Position numbers and translations under genes: made by a program. Shown piece after piece: positions 1 to 10,400 of a DNA stretch of 64,000 nt. Below the pieces are notes generated by a model that saw only the letters and a list, made by a program, of their open reading frames with translations, was not told the origin of the DNA and ran no database searches. Source of the stretch: Rhynchopus sp. YZ270_cl-10 (Eukaryota > Euglenozoa > Diplonemea > Diplonemida > Diplonemidae); the NCBI GenBank assembly GCA_964035575.1, contig OZ037881.1:496001-560000 (forward strand), given 5' to 3'. How positions within the stretch are numbered: the stretch's first letter is position 1; the number at the start of each line of letters is the position of its first letter.

Positions 1-18
1 ATAAAACGAAACGTTGAA

Positions 19-49
19 AGATGAACATGCCTCACGTGCATACACATCT
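19..49. repeat. HP-B hairpin repeat
   Basis: The outer stem is AGATG (19-23) with CATCT (45-49) and the inner stem is ATGC (27-30) with GCAT (38-41). The apex reads CTCACGT. This copy is intact on both stems. Confidence 0.6.
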
Positions 50-62
50 AAAAAGGGTTGCT

Positions 63-101
63 AAAGATGAATGCTAAGCCTTCTCGTGCTTAGTCACTTT
101 T
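63..101. repeat. HP-A hairpin repeat
   Basis: The inner stem is CTAAGC (74-79) with GCTTAG (88-93). The apex reads CTTCTCGT. The outer arm AAAGATGA pairs with TCACTTT if one A is bulged. Confidence 0.65.
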
Positions 102-599
102 AAAAGGGCGATAAACAGATTGAGACAAGAACAAGAATAAGAACAAGACTAATGTGAATCTGGAAAACGGGAAAAAGGGTAAAAAAGGGTAAAGAACGTG
201 AACGGCCACCAGGGGCACATATTACAGGATCTTTCGAGAGAAGATATTATCGGAACACCTCATACAGCCGTCTCAGCACAACAAGTGGTGTAGTGAGGGG
301 GTCCGAAGAGAGCTTTGCTTCTCTCGTTCATTTAGAAAACCCCTTCCCTGAGTTCTGAATCACACAAAACTGAGGAGTGAAATCGAAACATGGAAGATGA
401 CTGTGCTGCTCTTGCTGTGCACACATCTTTCCAAAGGTAAAATTGCTAGGACGAATGCACCAATGGATGGGGACACGCATCAAGAAAAATGATTAAATAC
501 AAAACAACACGCTGTGGGGAGCAGTGCAACCCCGCAAACTAAAAGCGTAACAGACTCTCTTGTAAAGAGCACAAAACTACATTTAAAAATATAATAGAA

Positions 600-631
600 G
601 CAAAACAAAAACAAAAACAAAAACAAAAACA
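600..631. repeat. CAAAAA-type short tandem repeat
   Basis: About five copies of a six-base A-rich unit lie immediately downstream of the stop codon of the 1825-residue gene, probably in its 3' untranslated region. Confidence 0.7.
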
Positions 632-643
632 ACATTCACACAC

Positions 644-3600
644 TCAGAGTGCCTTGATGAGCTTCCCAAACCTCTGCCTCATGCGGTGTCTGAACTGGTT
701 GTAAATGTTCGTCACAAACTTCTCGTAGTTGAGGCTGGTTGTGAAGCCAAAGTTGAAACGGTGGCCCACGATTGTCATGTCAGCACGCAGTGACACAGAC
801 GTCTCCGAGTCGGAGAGAACACCCTGGAAGGTCAGGGAGTGGATGCGCAGGGCGTTGCCGAGTGCGCCACCCACAGCAGCTGCTATGCTTTTGAAGGTCT
901 TCACGACTGCAGACGCAGCACGCAGGACAGCCTGTGTCGCACTCAGCACCTTCTTTGCAGCATTCACAGCCGCCTTCGCCACGCTGATCCCAGCCTTGAC
1001 CACACGCTCCGCCGCAGTCAGCACCTTCTTTGCAGCATAGTACGCAACCTTGACCACCCCGTACCCGACCCAGCACTTAGGCACAGACCCGCACGTCCAC
1101 CACTTCCTCCTGCACCTCTTCTGCTTCGACTTGCACGACTTCTTCTTCTTGTCAAGGCTCTTCTTCCATTTGTTAACAGTGCTCTTCGCCGAACCAATCT
1201 TGCCCAGAGCCTTCATCTGTGCCTTGTTCAGCTTTTTCGTGACAGAAGACAGCTTCCGCTTTGCATCCGACACCTTCTTCCCCGCAGACTTCAGGGCAGC
1301 CGTCGCCTTCGTCCCAAGCTTCAGCAGGAAGTCCGTCGCACTCTTCGCCGCCTGATGAAGGATGTCTGCCTTCAACGTCCCCGTCAGCGTGTTTGAGAAC
1401 CCAGGCTTCCCAGGTGTGCCCGCAGACGCCATCTCCGCATCGACAGACAGGCCAGACCCGAGCGACAGCACCAGGCGCCCGTACGCGCGTGCATCCGACA
1501 GCTCAAGCAGCAGCGACACACTCTGCCCCAGCACCACTGCCCGCCCGTCAATGCGCACCTCCTGCTGCTTCGACGTCAGCGCCAGCTCAAACGACGGCCC
1601 CGACTTCCCGTCTGCACTTGTAATGGAGACCGGGCCCCACTTCATAGGCTCCGCAAGCATCGCAATCTCGAGTGAACCCTCCGACGCAGCAAAGCGCGCA
1701 GACACCACGTGCAGCACACCCCACAGGCGCAGGTTCTCCACCTCAACAGAGACCCCCGCAGGGACTGTCGCCGACACGTCCGCAATCGTGATGGCCACGG
1801 CGTTCACCGGGTCTGGGTTGAACGACACCGCAAACCTCTCGACAGACACGTCGCCCAGCACACTCGCCACACCCCCGAGGCAGTCCTTGCACTGCACAAT
1901 GTCCGCAACGATCCCCTTCAGGTTGAAGTCCCGCACCTCCGCCGTCAGCGCACACTTCGAGAAGTCCTGCAGGTCCACCCCGACCGCAACTGTCCCAGAC
2001 GCACCCCCGATCTGCAGACCCCCAATCAGCGCAAACTGCGACGGCAGCAGCAGAGGCGACAGCGTCATCTTCACCCCGAGCGGGAACAGCACCTTCACCC
2101 CCGCCACCCCGAACGGCCTCACCCACGGTGTGTCCGAGTCCACCGACAGCGCCACCGACAGCGACCCTGTCGCAGACAGCCCGATGAACCCGCCTGCACT
2201 GAAGGTCTGTGCATCCGCCCCACCCCCGACAGTGAAGTCCAGCACCACCTTGAACCCCATCTCGGGCACCCCGGTCTTCACCACAAACGCCAGCGCCACC
2301 TCGCGCAGCACGGCCCTCTCACTCAGAACCACCTGCCCGGCCAGCATCACAAACACCGTCATCTCACTCTCCGATACAATGTCCGCCACAACCGTCACAC
2401 CCGCACCGCCGCCACCTGCAGCTGCCACCTGCTCCTCCAGCCCAGACGGGCACGCAGCCACCATCGCCTTCAGCGGCCCGTTGTCCTCACCCAGGAAGGC
2501 TGCAAGCGACAACCCACGGCGCAGCGACACCCCCTGCACCACCAGCGCCGCCTTCGCCAGCGAGAACCGCACCCACGACGGCGACAGGGACTTCAGCATC
2601 CTCTCCACAGACACAGGCAGGTTCTTGCTCTCAGACCTAGACACACTCCCAGGCTTGTTCGCCGTGAACGCCATTCCGTAGTTCCACACCGTCCCTGACT
2701 TCACCACAGACACCGCCACCGCAAAGTCCAGCCCAAACTCCGTCCCGGTTGCCGTCAGCGACACCGTGCCCCCGAAGTCCACCACCACCTCCGCCGACGA
2801 CAGTGACAGACCCTTCAGCCCCTTCACCATCCCCGGTGCCGCAGCCCCGAGTGAGTCTGCAAGCGGCGACGCCGACCCGGACCCCTGCCACGCAGTCGCA
2901 AACCCGTCTGGCGTCATGACCGCACCGGCACGCACAGCCCCGCGCAGGTTCATATCCTCCGCACGCAGCGGCAGTGGGAACGACAGGTCCAGCTCAAAGT
3001 CCTTGAGGTACGCCCCCCACACGGACACCGCCTTCGCCCCGCTCGCAGACGACGTCACCTCCACAGCCACCGACGAGATCGTCAGCGTCTTCCCGAAGAA
3101 CGGAATACGCACGTCCGCCAGCGACCCCGCTACACGCCACGCCTGCGACTGGCCCGCCCCGCAGGCCTTAGTCAGCGACACGTCCAGCTCCAGCGCAGGG
3201 ATGTTGTGCGGCAGGTCCTTCACAATCAGCAGCCCCTCCCCAGTGCAGTCCGTCCCGACCGTCGCCGTCACACGCACATGGCTGTCCTCGTACTCCAGCG
3301 TCGACACCACAGCCCCAGGGTTGCTGCTGTTGAACTCCACAGACGCCGACAGCCCTGCTGCCGTCGTCGCGTTCACCATCCCCACCCACGTCCGCGTGCT
3401 CAGCATCGCCGCCCCGCCGTGCCCACCCGTGCGCAGCCACACAGACACCGCCTCCAGCTGTGCGCCGGGCCCGTTCCAACGACCGTCGTACGTCCCGGAC
3501 AGCTCCATCGCCCCGCTGCACGGGTGGTACAAAACGTCTGTCACAACTGCCAGGTCACCCGTCCCCGGCAGGCGCACCGTCGCAGACCCGTGCCCACGCG

Positions 3601-6121
3601 ACGCCTTCGTGCAGCTGTTCACATACACAAAGTTCACTGCTGCCTGCAGCATCCCGTTCCCCGTCATGAACATTGTGTGCACCTCCACTGCCTGCAGCTC
3701 CCCCTGCGCAAACACCACCCCGACGCTTGACGACCCCCCAAACAGGTGCCCTGTTGCTCCAAGACGTCCGCTCCACGTCAGCGCAGACCCAGACCCAGAC
3801 ACAGACGCAGGCACCACACCAGTCGCCTCAAACGACGCAGCAGCCAGCTCCAACCCGTCCAGCTGCAGTGTCCCCTCTGCCGTCCCAGTCACAACGTACC
3901 GCACATCCCCCGCAGTACGAGCACACTTGTTATACAGCAGCGACGCCATGAACGTGTGCGACGTCGCCGTCAGCACAAGCTCCCCCTCCCCGGCAAGCAG
4001 CGCACACCCGTTGCCCGCGTTGTCTGCAGTGATCTCAATCGACCCGTTGAACACCAGCCCCTCGCCCTCCACCACAACCGCCCCAACCAGCGACCCAAAC
4101 TCGTTGTCCTCCACCGCAGCCGCCATCGCCACAGACGTCCCCTCCAGCGACCCGGCACCGTCGACAGACCCAGTCCACACCAGCTCCGGCACGTCCCCCG
4201 CCTTCTCAGGGTTCACGAAAGCAGCCGACAGCACCACCGACACAGTGTCCAGCGTGAACCCGTGCACTGACAGCGACGACAGCGACCCCTGCACGTCCCA
4301 CACAGGCATGTGCGCATTCTCGGGGAGGTATGTGCTCACGTGCACCACAGCTGCCGAGAAGGTCGGCAGCAGCGGCGCAGCACCCACACTTCCTCCCTTC
4401 GCCTCACCAAACACAAAGGACCCGTTCCCACGCATCACCCCGTCAGCCACCTCAAGGGACACCACCCCACTCACAGGACCCACGCTCACAGCACCCTGCA
4501 CAGCAACGCCCATCACCCCTGTCGACCCGTCCACATCGACCTCGACCGTCCCTGTGCTCCCGGAGCCAAGTGCAACCGTCCCAGACACAGTACCCGACCA
4601 CTTCGGAAGCGTCGCCACAGCAGCAGGGGCAGCAGGCCACGACTCAAGGTGCGCAGACGCACCCACCACAGACACACCCGCCACCTCCAGCGCACCTACG
4701 TCCGCCGCAAGCTCCACATCCACCACCCACAGCGGCTGCAGCTCTGTTGTCCCCACCACCCCCACACACCCGTCCTTCTGCACAAGCGTCCCGTTCCCTG
4801 CGAAGCCTCCTGCTGACGGGATCGACAGCGACACAGCCCCACGGTTCGCACTGCTGCACCCGCCCGACACGTAGTGCACATCCCCCACCAGGTGCAGACC
4901 CCCCATCTCCATGTCCACAGAGACAGACAGCGCCGACATCTCCTCGCTTGTGAACTGTGCCTGTGCCGTCGACACCACAGACCCACCGAACACCTGCACC
5001 GTCCCGGCAACAGACCCAGTCCACGCCACGGCACCCGCGTTGTCCGCATCCTGTGCCGCAGACAGCGACGCCGTCAGCCCCTCAACTGCCACCCCCATCA
5101 CCTCCACGGGTCCAGACGTCCCGGCCGCCACAGTCAGGAACGGCGTCTTCGTGTCCCCGTCAGACAGGAACGCACACAGGTCAAACTGCGCCTTCGTCAT
5201 CACCAGTGCCGCCTCCACACCCGGCACCGCCACCCCCAGGTCTGCCCCACCGTCCACCACAGCGTCAAAGGGGCACGACTCCGCAACGTCGAGTGCACCT
5301 CCCTCAAAGAAGGGCAGGCCCGCAATGGAGAACGACAGACGCGAAGGCAGGTCCAGCTGCCCGTCCGCCAGGTCCGAGATGTCCACGTGGACCTCCGTCC
5401 CCACCTCGCTTGTGTTCGATGCGCGACCCACACGGAAGCCCACGCTCACTGCCTCCGACTGGCCCACCGCCATCTCCCCGCTCATCAGCGTCCCATGCCA
5501 GCTCAATGCACGCCCGCCTGCGGCACCTGCATCTGCCACAACAGTCAGCGACAGCCCCATCAGCGTCCCCTCCAACCGCAGGTTCTCCTTGTGCGCACTT
5601 GCCTCCCCTGCCGCGTCCACCACCACCACCGCAGCCCCCGCCACGCACGACAGCTCCCCGGACCCTGCCTTCGACCGCACAAACGGCGTCCTCCCCTTCA
5701 CCCCGCCCGTCACCGCCACCTCCTCCTCTGTCGCATCTACGGTGCTCCCGTTCTCCAGGCAGGCGCGGATCCCTTCCTCCAGTGCAGGGTGCACCTCGAG
5801 GCACACCTCCAGCATCCCGTGGCTTGAGCAGCCAAGCACCAGCAGATCCTCGTCTCTGTCTGTGCCTGTGCTGTCTGTCTCCACCTCCAGCCCCGTCTCT
5901 GCAGCGTCAGAGTCAACGTCGCTGTCCACCTCGTCGTCCAGGTAGTCCAGGCTCTCTGTGTCGTAGGTGTCGTCCAGCAGCATGCTCTCGCGCCCTGTCA
6001 ACAGCTCGTCCGCATGCGCCTCTGCAATCGCAGCATCCAGTGCAGCCACATCTGCGTTCTGTCCCACAGCAGCCCCAAGCAGGGTTGCCAGCAGCACAGC
6101 TGCCAGGGTCGTGCTCCGCAT
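644..6121 (-). CDS. Large secreted beta-rich repeat protein, function unknown
   Basis: This uninterrupted frame encodes 1825 residues. The first 20 are a clear signal peptide (MRSTTLAAVLLATLLGAAVG), followed by an acidic stretch to about residue 95. The body is rich in Gly, Val, Ser and Ala, with alternating hydrophobic residues that suggest beta structure. It contains recurring modules marked by W[TSQ]G[ST]-type turns (for example WTGSVAG, WSGTVSG, WTGSVDG, WSGRLG) and spaced single cysteines. Near the C-terminus the character changes to a Lys/Ala-rich, probably helical stretch with a Cys/Trp cluster (KRCRRKWWTC) and repeated AAKKVL and VVKAG motifs. It is probably secreted or on the cell surface. 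I do not recognise the family; an adhesin-like or extracellular-matrix role is only a guess. The start is supported by the signal peptide. Upstream lies CACAACACG and then long-repeat unit A. Confidence 0.85.
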   Translation of the reverse strand: MRSTTLAAVLLATLLGAAVGQNADVAALDAAIAEAHADELLTGRESMLLDDTYDTESLDYLDDEVDSDVDSDAAETGLEVETDSTGTDRDEDLLVLGCSSHGMLEVCLEVHPALEEGIRACLENGSTVDATEEEVAVTGGVKGRTPFVRSKAGSGELSCVAGAAVVVVDAAGEASAHKENLRLEGTLMGLSLTVVADAGAAGGRALSWHGTLMSGEMAVGQSEAVSVGFRVGRASNTSEVGTEVHVDISDLADGQLDLPSRLSFSIAGLPFFEGGALDVAESCPFDAVVDGGADLGVAVPGVEAALVMTKAQFDLCAFLSDGDTKTPFLTVAAGTSGPVEVMGVAVEGLTASLSAAQDADNAGAVAWTGSVAGTVQVFGGSVVSTAQAQFTSEEMSALSVSVDMEMGGLHLVGDVHYVSGGCSSANRGAVSLSIPSAGGFAGNGTLVQKDGCVGVVGTTELQPLWVVDVELAADVGALEVAGVSVVGASAHLESWPAAPAAVATLPKWSGTVSGTVALGSGSTGTVEVDVDGSTGVMGVAVQGAVSVGPVSGVVSLEVADGVMRGNGSFVFGEAKGGSVGAAPLLPTFSAAVVHVSTYLPENAHMPVWDVQGSLSSLSVHGFTLDTVSVVLSAAFVNPEKAGDVPELVWTGSVDGAGSLEGTSVAMAAAVEDNEFGSLVGAVVVEGEGLVFNGSIEITADNAGNGCALLAGEGELVLTATSHTFMASLLYNKCARTAGDVRYVVTGTAEGTLQLDGLELAAASFEATGVVPASVSGSGSALTWSGRLGATGHLFGGSSSVGVVFAQGELQAVEVHTMFMTGNGMLQAAVNFVYVNSCTKASRGHGSATVRLPGTGDLAVVTDVLYHPCSGAMELSGTYDGRWNGPGAQLEAVSVWLRTGGHGGAAMLSTRTWVGMVNATTAAGLSASVEFNSSNPGAVVSTLEYEDSHVRVTATVGTDCTGEGLLIVKDLPHNIPALELDVSLTKACGAGQSQAWRVAGSLADVRIPFFGKTLTISSVAVEVTSSASGAKAVSVWGAYLKDFELDLSFPLPLRAEDMNLRGAVRAGAVMTPDGFATAWQGSGSASPLADSLGAAAPGMVKGLKGLSLSSAEVVVDFGGTVSLTATGTEFGLDFAVAVSVVKSGTVWNYGMAFTANKPGSVSRSESKNLPVSVERMLKSLSPSWVRFSLAKAALVVQGVSLRRGLSLAAFLGEDNGPLKAMVAACPSGLEEQVAAAGGGGAGVTVVADIVSESEMTVFVMLAGQVVLSERAVLREVALAFVVKTGVPEMGFKVVLDFTVGGGADAQTFSAGGFIGLSATGSLSVALSVDSDTPWVRPFGVAGVKVLFPLGVKMTLSPLLLPSQFALIGGLQIGGASGTVAVGVDLQDFSKCALTAEVRDFNLKGIVADIVQCKDCLGGVASVLGDVSVERFAVSFNPDPVNAVAITIADVSATVPAGVSVEVENLRLWGVLHVVSARFAASEGSLEIAMLAEPMKWGPVSITSADGKSGPSFELALTSKQQEVRIDGRAVVLGQSVSLLLELSDARAYGRLVLSLGSGLSVDAEMASAGTPGKPGFSNTLTGTLKADILHQAAKSATDFLLKLGTKATAALKSAGKKVSDAKRKLSSVTKKLNKAQMKALGKIGSAKSTVNKWKKSLDKKKKSCKSKQKRCRRKWWTCGSVPKCWVGYGVVKVAYYAAKKVLTAAERVVKAGISVAKAAVNAAKKVLSATQAVLRAASAVVKTFKSIAAAVGGALGNALRIHSLTFQGVLSDSETSVSLRADMTIVGHRFNFGFTTSLNYEKFVTNIYNQFRHRMRQRFGKLIKAL

Positions 6122-6201
6122 CGTGTTGTGGTGGCTCGTGTATGGGGGTTGTGTTGTTCAGTTAATAAAACCTGTGGGGGTGGGTGTGCTGTGTCGTGTG
6201 A

Positions 6202-7190
6202 TCGCATGCTTAGTCACGCAAAGCCACAACGAAAGCCAAGTTAAAGAAATCAGTCCGCCCGTCGAAAGTTTAGTCAATCAACGCACCTCCCGTGAAGGGG
6301 GCACTCCGAATTAGTACACACCGAAGGCATTTGGGGTTGTCATCATCTCTCTTTGTGGCTGTGCTTGTTCCTTGTGGCGTGTCTTCGGGGCCTACTCGTG
6401 GTGTGCGGTGTATCAGGAACAGTCCGCCACCTCGTCACGCTCCGTCGTGTTCGTTGTGATGTGATGTGTTGTGGTTGGTGGAAGAGGTGTGTGGTTCAGA
6501 GTATTTTGTTTTGTTTTATGCTGTTTTCTCAACCACCAAAAGTGGTGTCAGATGCGCACTACACTAAACATAAAATATGTCATCATGAAAGGAGCGCAAA
6601 GTCTTCGTATATTTCCTTCAGCGGTAAGATCTGTGCCGCACAGTGTTCAGCAGCAAGAATCCAGAATGAGGATTGTCAAAACAAAACAGACAAAACCACT
6701 ATCTCAGAGGGGACAAGTCGACCTCTCCCCTCGCAATGGTGGATCAAGGGGGGTGTGCGTAAAACTCTTGTCAGATGTGTGCAAGGACGTGCAGCACTGT
6801 GGCAGCACGCTTCTCTTCTCTTCACTTCTCTTCGCTGTGTCAGTTTCCTTCTGTCTTAAGTTAAAGTGAAAATCACAAGGAGGGTTTTCCTGCTTCATTG
6901 AATGGACCAATGGCTTTAACTGAATGTCATCATTTTCATTTGCGTCAGAAGCACTGTTCTCCTGCTCTGCAGCTCTCTCACAATCAGAACCTGGCCGGCT
7001 AAGACTATTGGTCAAGTCACGACGGTCCGAAAGACTGTTCATTCTTATTTGCGTTCTTTTGTTTCGTTTTGTTTCGAAGCAAAAGTATCTCAGAGGGGAC
7101 AAGTCGACCTCTCCCCTCGCAATGGTGGATCAAGGGGGGTGTGCGTAAAACTCTTGTCGAGGATATGTAACACTGCACGGGATAGGACAC
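6202..7190. repeat. Long-repeat unit A (modules part b-c-d-e)
   Basis: This stretch is nearly identical to parts of 13075-14251, 58526-59441, 62139-62480 and 62511-64000. It starts within module b (TCGCATGCTTAGTCACGC) and runs through modules c, d and e, continuing at least to GGGATAGGA at about 7190. The match cannot be followed further because the other copy with this end leaves the window. It contains two copies of a 73-bp sequence (6700-6772 and 7086-7158). Confidence 0.85.
6700..7158. repeat. 73-bp direct repeats flanking a 313-bp segment
   Basis: The 73-bp copies 6700-6772 and 7086-7158 match base for base as read. Each contains a self-complementary section, GAGGGG and CCCCTC around the palindrome GTCGAC. 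The same arrangement recurs in the other units that contain modules d and e. Confidence 0.8.
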
Positions 7191-7721
7191 AAAAATGGAT
7201 TGGGTTGGGGAAGGGGTTGAGGGTTCATTTCTTTCAAACGCATTGTGTGATGAGGAATTAAAGAACCAGACAAGAGGCCAACAACACTTGTAGCCTACCA
7301 ACGATCTGCTATTATTTTACCTCTATTGTGGACAACTCAGGTTTGGAACCTTTGGATTGCGTGCAGTAAAATAAGAAATCGTATTGGTGGTAACAAGGCA
7401 TCATTGAAACCAAGGTAGCTATTGTCTGGCGATTTGCGAGGATGGTGTGATCGGAGCCCTTTGAAGGCAAATGGCCTGGAATACACACATTGACTGAAAC
7501 AACGGAAGCAGACAAACACGTACGTTCACTTGACAATGAACTGTGCGTGTCTCGAACGAAAACAAAGAATCGGAGAAAAAATGCAAGAGCTCAAGCAGAA
7601 TCAGAAGCGTTGCCCAAAGGGTTCGAGGTGGCAAAACTGTACTTTACTGCACAGATCTACTCACCACGAGGATCGCTCCTGAATGTCAAGCTTCTTCTTC
7701 ACCAACACAAGAATGGTAGTT

Positions 7722-7823
7722 GAAGTGCAAACGCCTCTGTGGGCTCAGGCACCAAAGAAGTGCGCAGATGCGAAACGAAAAAAGGTGACTTGAAAGTGCA
7801 AATGCCTCAATGAAGGCTGGCAC
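7722..7823. repeat. Two HP-G repeats
   Basis: Two copies of a GAAAGTGCAAACGCCTC-type sequence lie 66 bp apart (7722-7753 and 7788-7823), each ending in GGCACC. In each, GTGC near the start can pair with GCAC near the end. Confidence 0.55.
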
Positions 7824-7862
7824 CAAGCACGTGAGGTTGCAAGGAAACATACTTGAAAAATG

Positions 7863-7880
7863 GATGTGATTGCACACATC
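7863..7880. repeat. HP-B hairpin, minimal form
   Basis: GATGTG (7863-7868) and CACATC (7875-7880) form a perfect six-base-pair stem with a six-base loop. Confidence 0.5.
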
Positions 7881-8015
7881 GTTCTTGAAGAATGTTTCCA
7901 CCTTTGGTTGGTCAACACTCACAACATGCCACCACAAAAACAAGAATAAGAAATCAGAAATCAGAAAACAAAATCACTACACAACAAGTCGAGACCACAG
8001 ACACACCAAGAAACC

Positions 8016-9050
8016 TCACTCAAGGTCCTGGACAAGAACGTCACGGAAACGTGGCTTCCCCTGACGCACACGGTCCATGGCCTCGTTCGCCTGCGACATG
8101 GGCATCTCGTCGACCATGGACACGACGTTGTGCTCTGCCGCAAGTGCAAGCATCTCACGCACCTCAGCAGGCGACGCCAGCACAGACCCGTGCAGATGCA
8201 GCCCACGCACAATCATGTTGTACGCAGAGAACTCCTGCTTCTCAAGCGACAGCCCCACGAGGCACGCTCCACCGTCCACGTCCAGCAGGTTCAGGTACGC
8301 ATCCCAGTCCAGCTTCCCCACCGTCACAAGCAGGAAGTCGAGCGACTTGGCTGCCGCCGCCATCGCCGCTGCGTCGCCGCTGTTCACAAACGCGTCTGCA
8401 CCCAGCTTCCGCGCAAGCTCCTCCTTGTCAGGTGTGTGCGAAATCGCCGTCACCTTGCGCCCCATCGCCTTCGCAAACTGCACAGCCATGTGCCCAAGAC
8501 CCCCGATCCCAACAACCCCGACACGCGACCCGGGCTTTGAGTAGCGCTTCAGGGGCGAGAACACCGTCACACCCGCACACATCAGCGGTGCCGCCTGTGC
8601 AGACGGCAGCACCTCGGGCAGCGCATATGCAAACCGCGAGTCCACCACAAGCCTCTGTGCAAACCCACCGAAGCTGCGTGTCCCGCTCTCCGCATGTGTC
8701 CCACGCAGCAGGTCCAAGCGAGAGGCACAGTACTGCTCCGTACTCCCAGCACACTGCCCACAGTCCCCACAGCTCCCGCCCTGCCCGCCAACACCCACAC
8801 GCTGTCCCACTGTCAGCTCTGCCTTGTCCCCAGCACTCACCACAAACCCGACAATCTCGTGTCCCGGCACAACAGGGGCAGGGCGCGGCAGTGCAAGCGT
8901 ATCCGCAAGCAGCACATCAGACGCACACACTCCGCAGTGCGTGATCTTCACCTCCACGTCGTACGGGCACAGCGAGCGCGGCTCGTACTCGAATGCCTCC
9001 ACTGATGTCTTCCCAGGGTGCACAGCAAGCGCCTTTACTTGGGATGTCAT
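8016..9050 (-). CDS. Zinc-dependent alcohol dehydrogenase (cinnamyl-alcohol-dehydrogenase-like MDR family)
   Basis: The 344-residue product is full length for the medium-chain dehydrogenase/reductase family, which oxidises alcohols or reduces aldehydes with NAD(P). Predicted catalytic zinc ligands are Cys42 (GVCASD), His64-Glu65 (PGHE) and Cys158. The structural zinc loop carries Cys94, Cys97, Cys100 and Cys108. The dinucleotide-binding motif GIGGLG lies at 181-186 in a Rossmann fold. Sequence character is closest to the cinnamyl alcohol dehydrogenase/YahK branch, which typically uses NADPH and broad aldehyde substrates; the exact substrate cannot be read from the sequence. There is no signal peptide or C-terminal targeting tripeptide, so a cytosolic enzyme is likely. 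There are no introns. The ATG is preceded by ACACACAACA, an A/C-rich context shared with several genes here. Confidence 0.95.
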   Translation of the reverse strand: MTSQVKALAVHPGKTSVEAFEYEPRSLCPYDVEVKITHCGVCASDVLLADTLALPRPAPVVPGHEIVGFVVSAGDKAELTVGQRVGVGGQGGSCGDCGQCAGSTEQYCASRLDLLRGTHAESGTRSFGGFAQRLVVDSRFAYALPEVLPSAQAAPLMCAGVTVFSPLKRYSKPGSRVGVVGIGGLGHMAVQFAKAMGRKVTAISHTPDKEELARKLGADAFVNSGDAAAMAAAAKSLDFLLVTVGKLDWDAYLNLLDVDGGACLVGLSLEKQEFSAYNMIVRGLHLHGSVLASPAEVREMLALAAEHNVVSMVDEMPMSQANEAMDRVRQGKPRFRDVLVQDLE

Positions 9051-10400
9051 TGTTGTGTGTCTTGTCTTTTCAAAGAAGAAAGAGTGGTCTTAAATTCCTG
9101 TCATTCAAGTGTGGTGATCATGGTGGGAGGAGAGTGTGAGTAGGAGGATAAGGGGGAGAAGGGAGGAAGGGACATATGGAAAGATGAGATGGAAATATGC
9201 TGAAAAATATTTTTCTCTTTTGTTGTTGTATCTGTTCCATCCGAAGATGTCCTTGCTTGCTTGTGAGCAATGTTATCGCAAGCAACAAAACATGGAAGAA
9301 AAACGAGGGTGAGACACACAAGGGCCCGCCCTGTGTTAAAGCGAGCGAGCGAGCCATCCAGGACTGCGTGGGTGTGTGACCTGCTGTTGTTTCTGTTGCA
9401 GGACACACAGCCACTCTATTTTCCTGTGGGAACACCCACTGCTTTTCACACAGGTCGAAGGTCAGGGTGTGTGAAGGGAAAAGAATTGAAACCGACAGGA
9501 GGTGGTGGTGACTCTGTGCATTCGAAGACACACAGACACCTCTCTCCAACGGATAGACAACGTGGTGGCATATAGAACGGGCCAAAGTAAACAAGAAAAC
9601 GGTGTCTTTGAAACAAACCAACTACACCACAGGGCAAACAGAACTGTTTGGAAAAAAAGGCGTGCGTGCGGGTGCATACTTCGTTGCAAACAGAAAGGTT
9701 CTGTGAGATAGTGTGTCTATGAAGCTCTTGGTGAAGGAGCCGTTATCTCTCAGCCTTCCTGTTCCCATCCCAAATAGCAAACGCAGAACAGGTTGGGGCA
9801 GGTGACAATCAACGTCACCTTGAAGACAAAGGTGTGTGAGAAGGGAGAAAGGGAGGACAGACAAAGCCGTCAAGTTTTAATTGTGGTGATTCCTGAATTG
9901 TACTATTCCTGTCCAACAACGTCACAAACACAGCTGGCGAGGCAAGCTGAGAAAGGTAAGTGGATGAACTAAACAAAAGCGAGAAAGGTTGTCAGATGAA
10001 TGGGCCTCACAGGCACATGACACACACCTCTTTCGAAAGCAGCCATGCGCAACAAGGCAAAGCTGTGTGCGTTGTGTCCTTCCTCACCTGGCACATAGAA
10101 CCAACGAGGTGCCTGAGGAAGGCACACAACAGCAAACAAAACAGAATTAAAAAGCAGGTGGAATGTGGAAATTCGAAATTCGAAAAAGCGGTTGTGCTGC
10201 AGGTGGAAGACCGACACCAAAATGGTATCGAAAAACAGGCAATGCTAATGGGAAGCCCATCTCCTGCAGCGCAAAGGGAAAGTGGGATATGAAATATGAA
10301 ATAACAATTTGTGTTTGTTGGGATCGGAGGCCACAGAAGCCGCCATTCGCAGATAGTATATTGTAAAATGATGCAGACACGTGCCCGTCACCCTCAGTCC
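9051..10400. other. Gene-free interval without recognised repeats
   Basis: I see no credible gene, RNA or member of the repeat families in this 1.35-kb stretch. It contains the 5' leader of the dehydrogenase and the 3' region of the astacin gene. Confidence 0.6.

Larger units (their letters stand above)
1..643. other. Gene-free interval downstream of the 1825-residue gene
   Basis: No gene is visible. The stretch holds one HP-B hairpin (19-49), one HP-A hairpin (63-101) and a short CAAAAA-type tandem repeat at about 600-631 just past the stop codon of the next gene. The rest is unremarkable AT-rich DNA. Confidence 0.7.
6122..8015. other. Gene-free interval with long-repeat unit A
   Basis: About 1 kb is long-repeat unit A (6202-7190). 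The remainder, 7196-8015, holds two HP-G repeats (7722-7753 and 7788-7823) and one HP-B hairpin (7863-7880) on the 3' side of the alcohol dehydrogenase gene. No coding sequence is supported. Confidence 0.7.

Noticed and set aside
1362-4874. Long open frames on the plus strand opposite the 1825-residue gene
   Set aside because: They are a by-product of GC-rich codon use on the minus strand: low-complexity Ser/Thr/Pro translation, no domains, while the minus frame has a signal peptide and regular modules.
6700-7158. Miniature element with long terminal repeats
   Set aside because: The 73-bp direct repeats lack TG/CA ends and target duplications, and no primer-binding site is visible; recombination within a tandem repeat explains them better.
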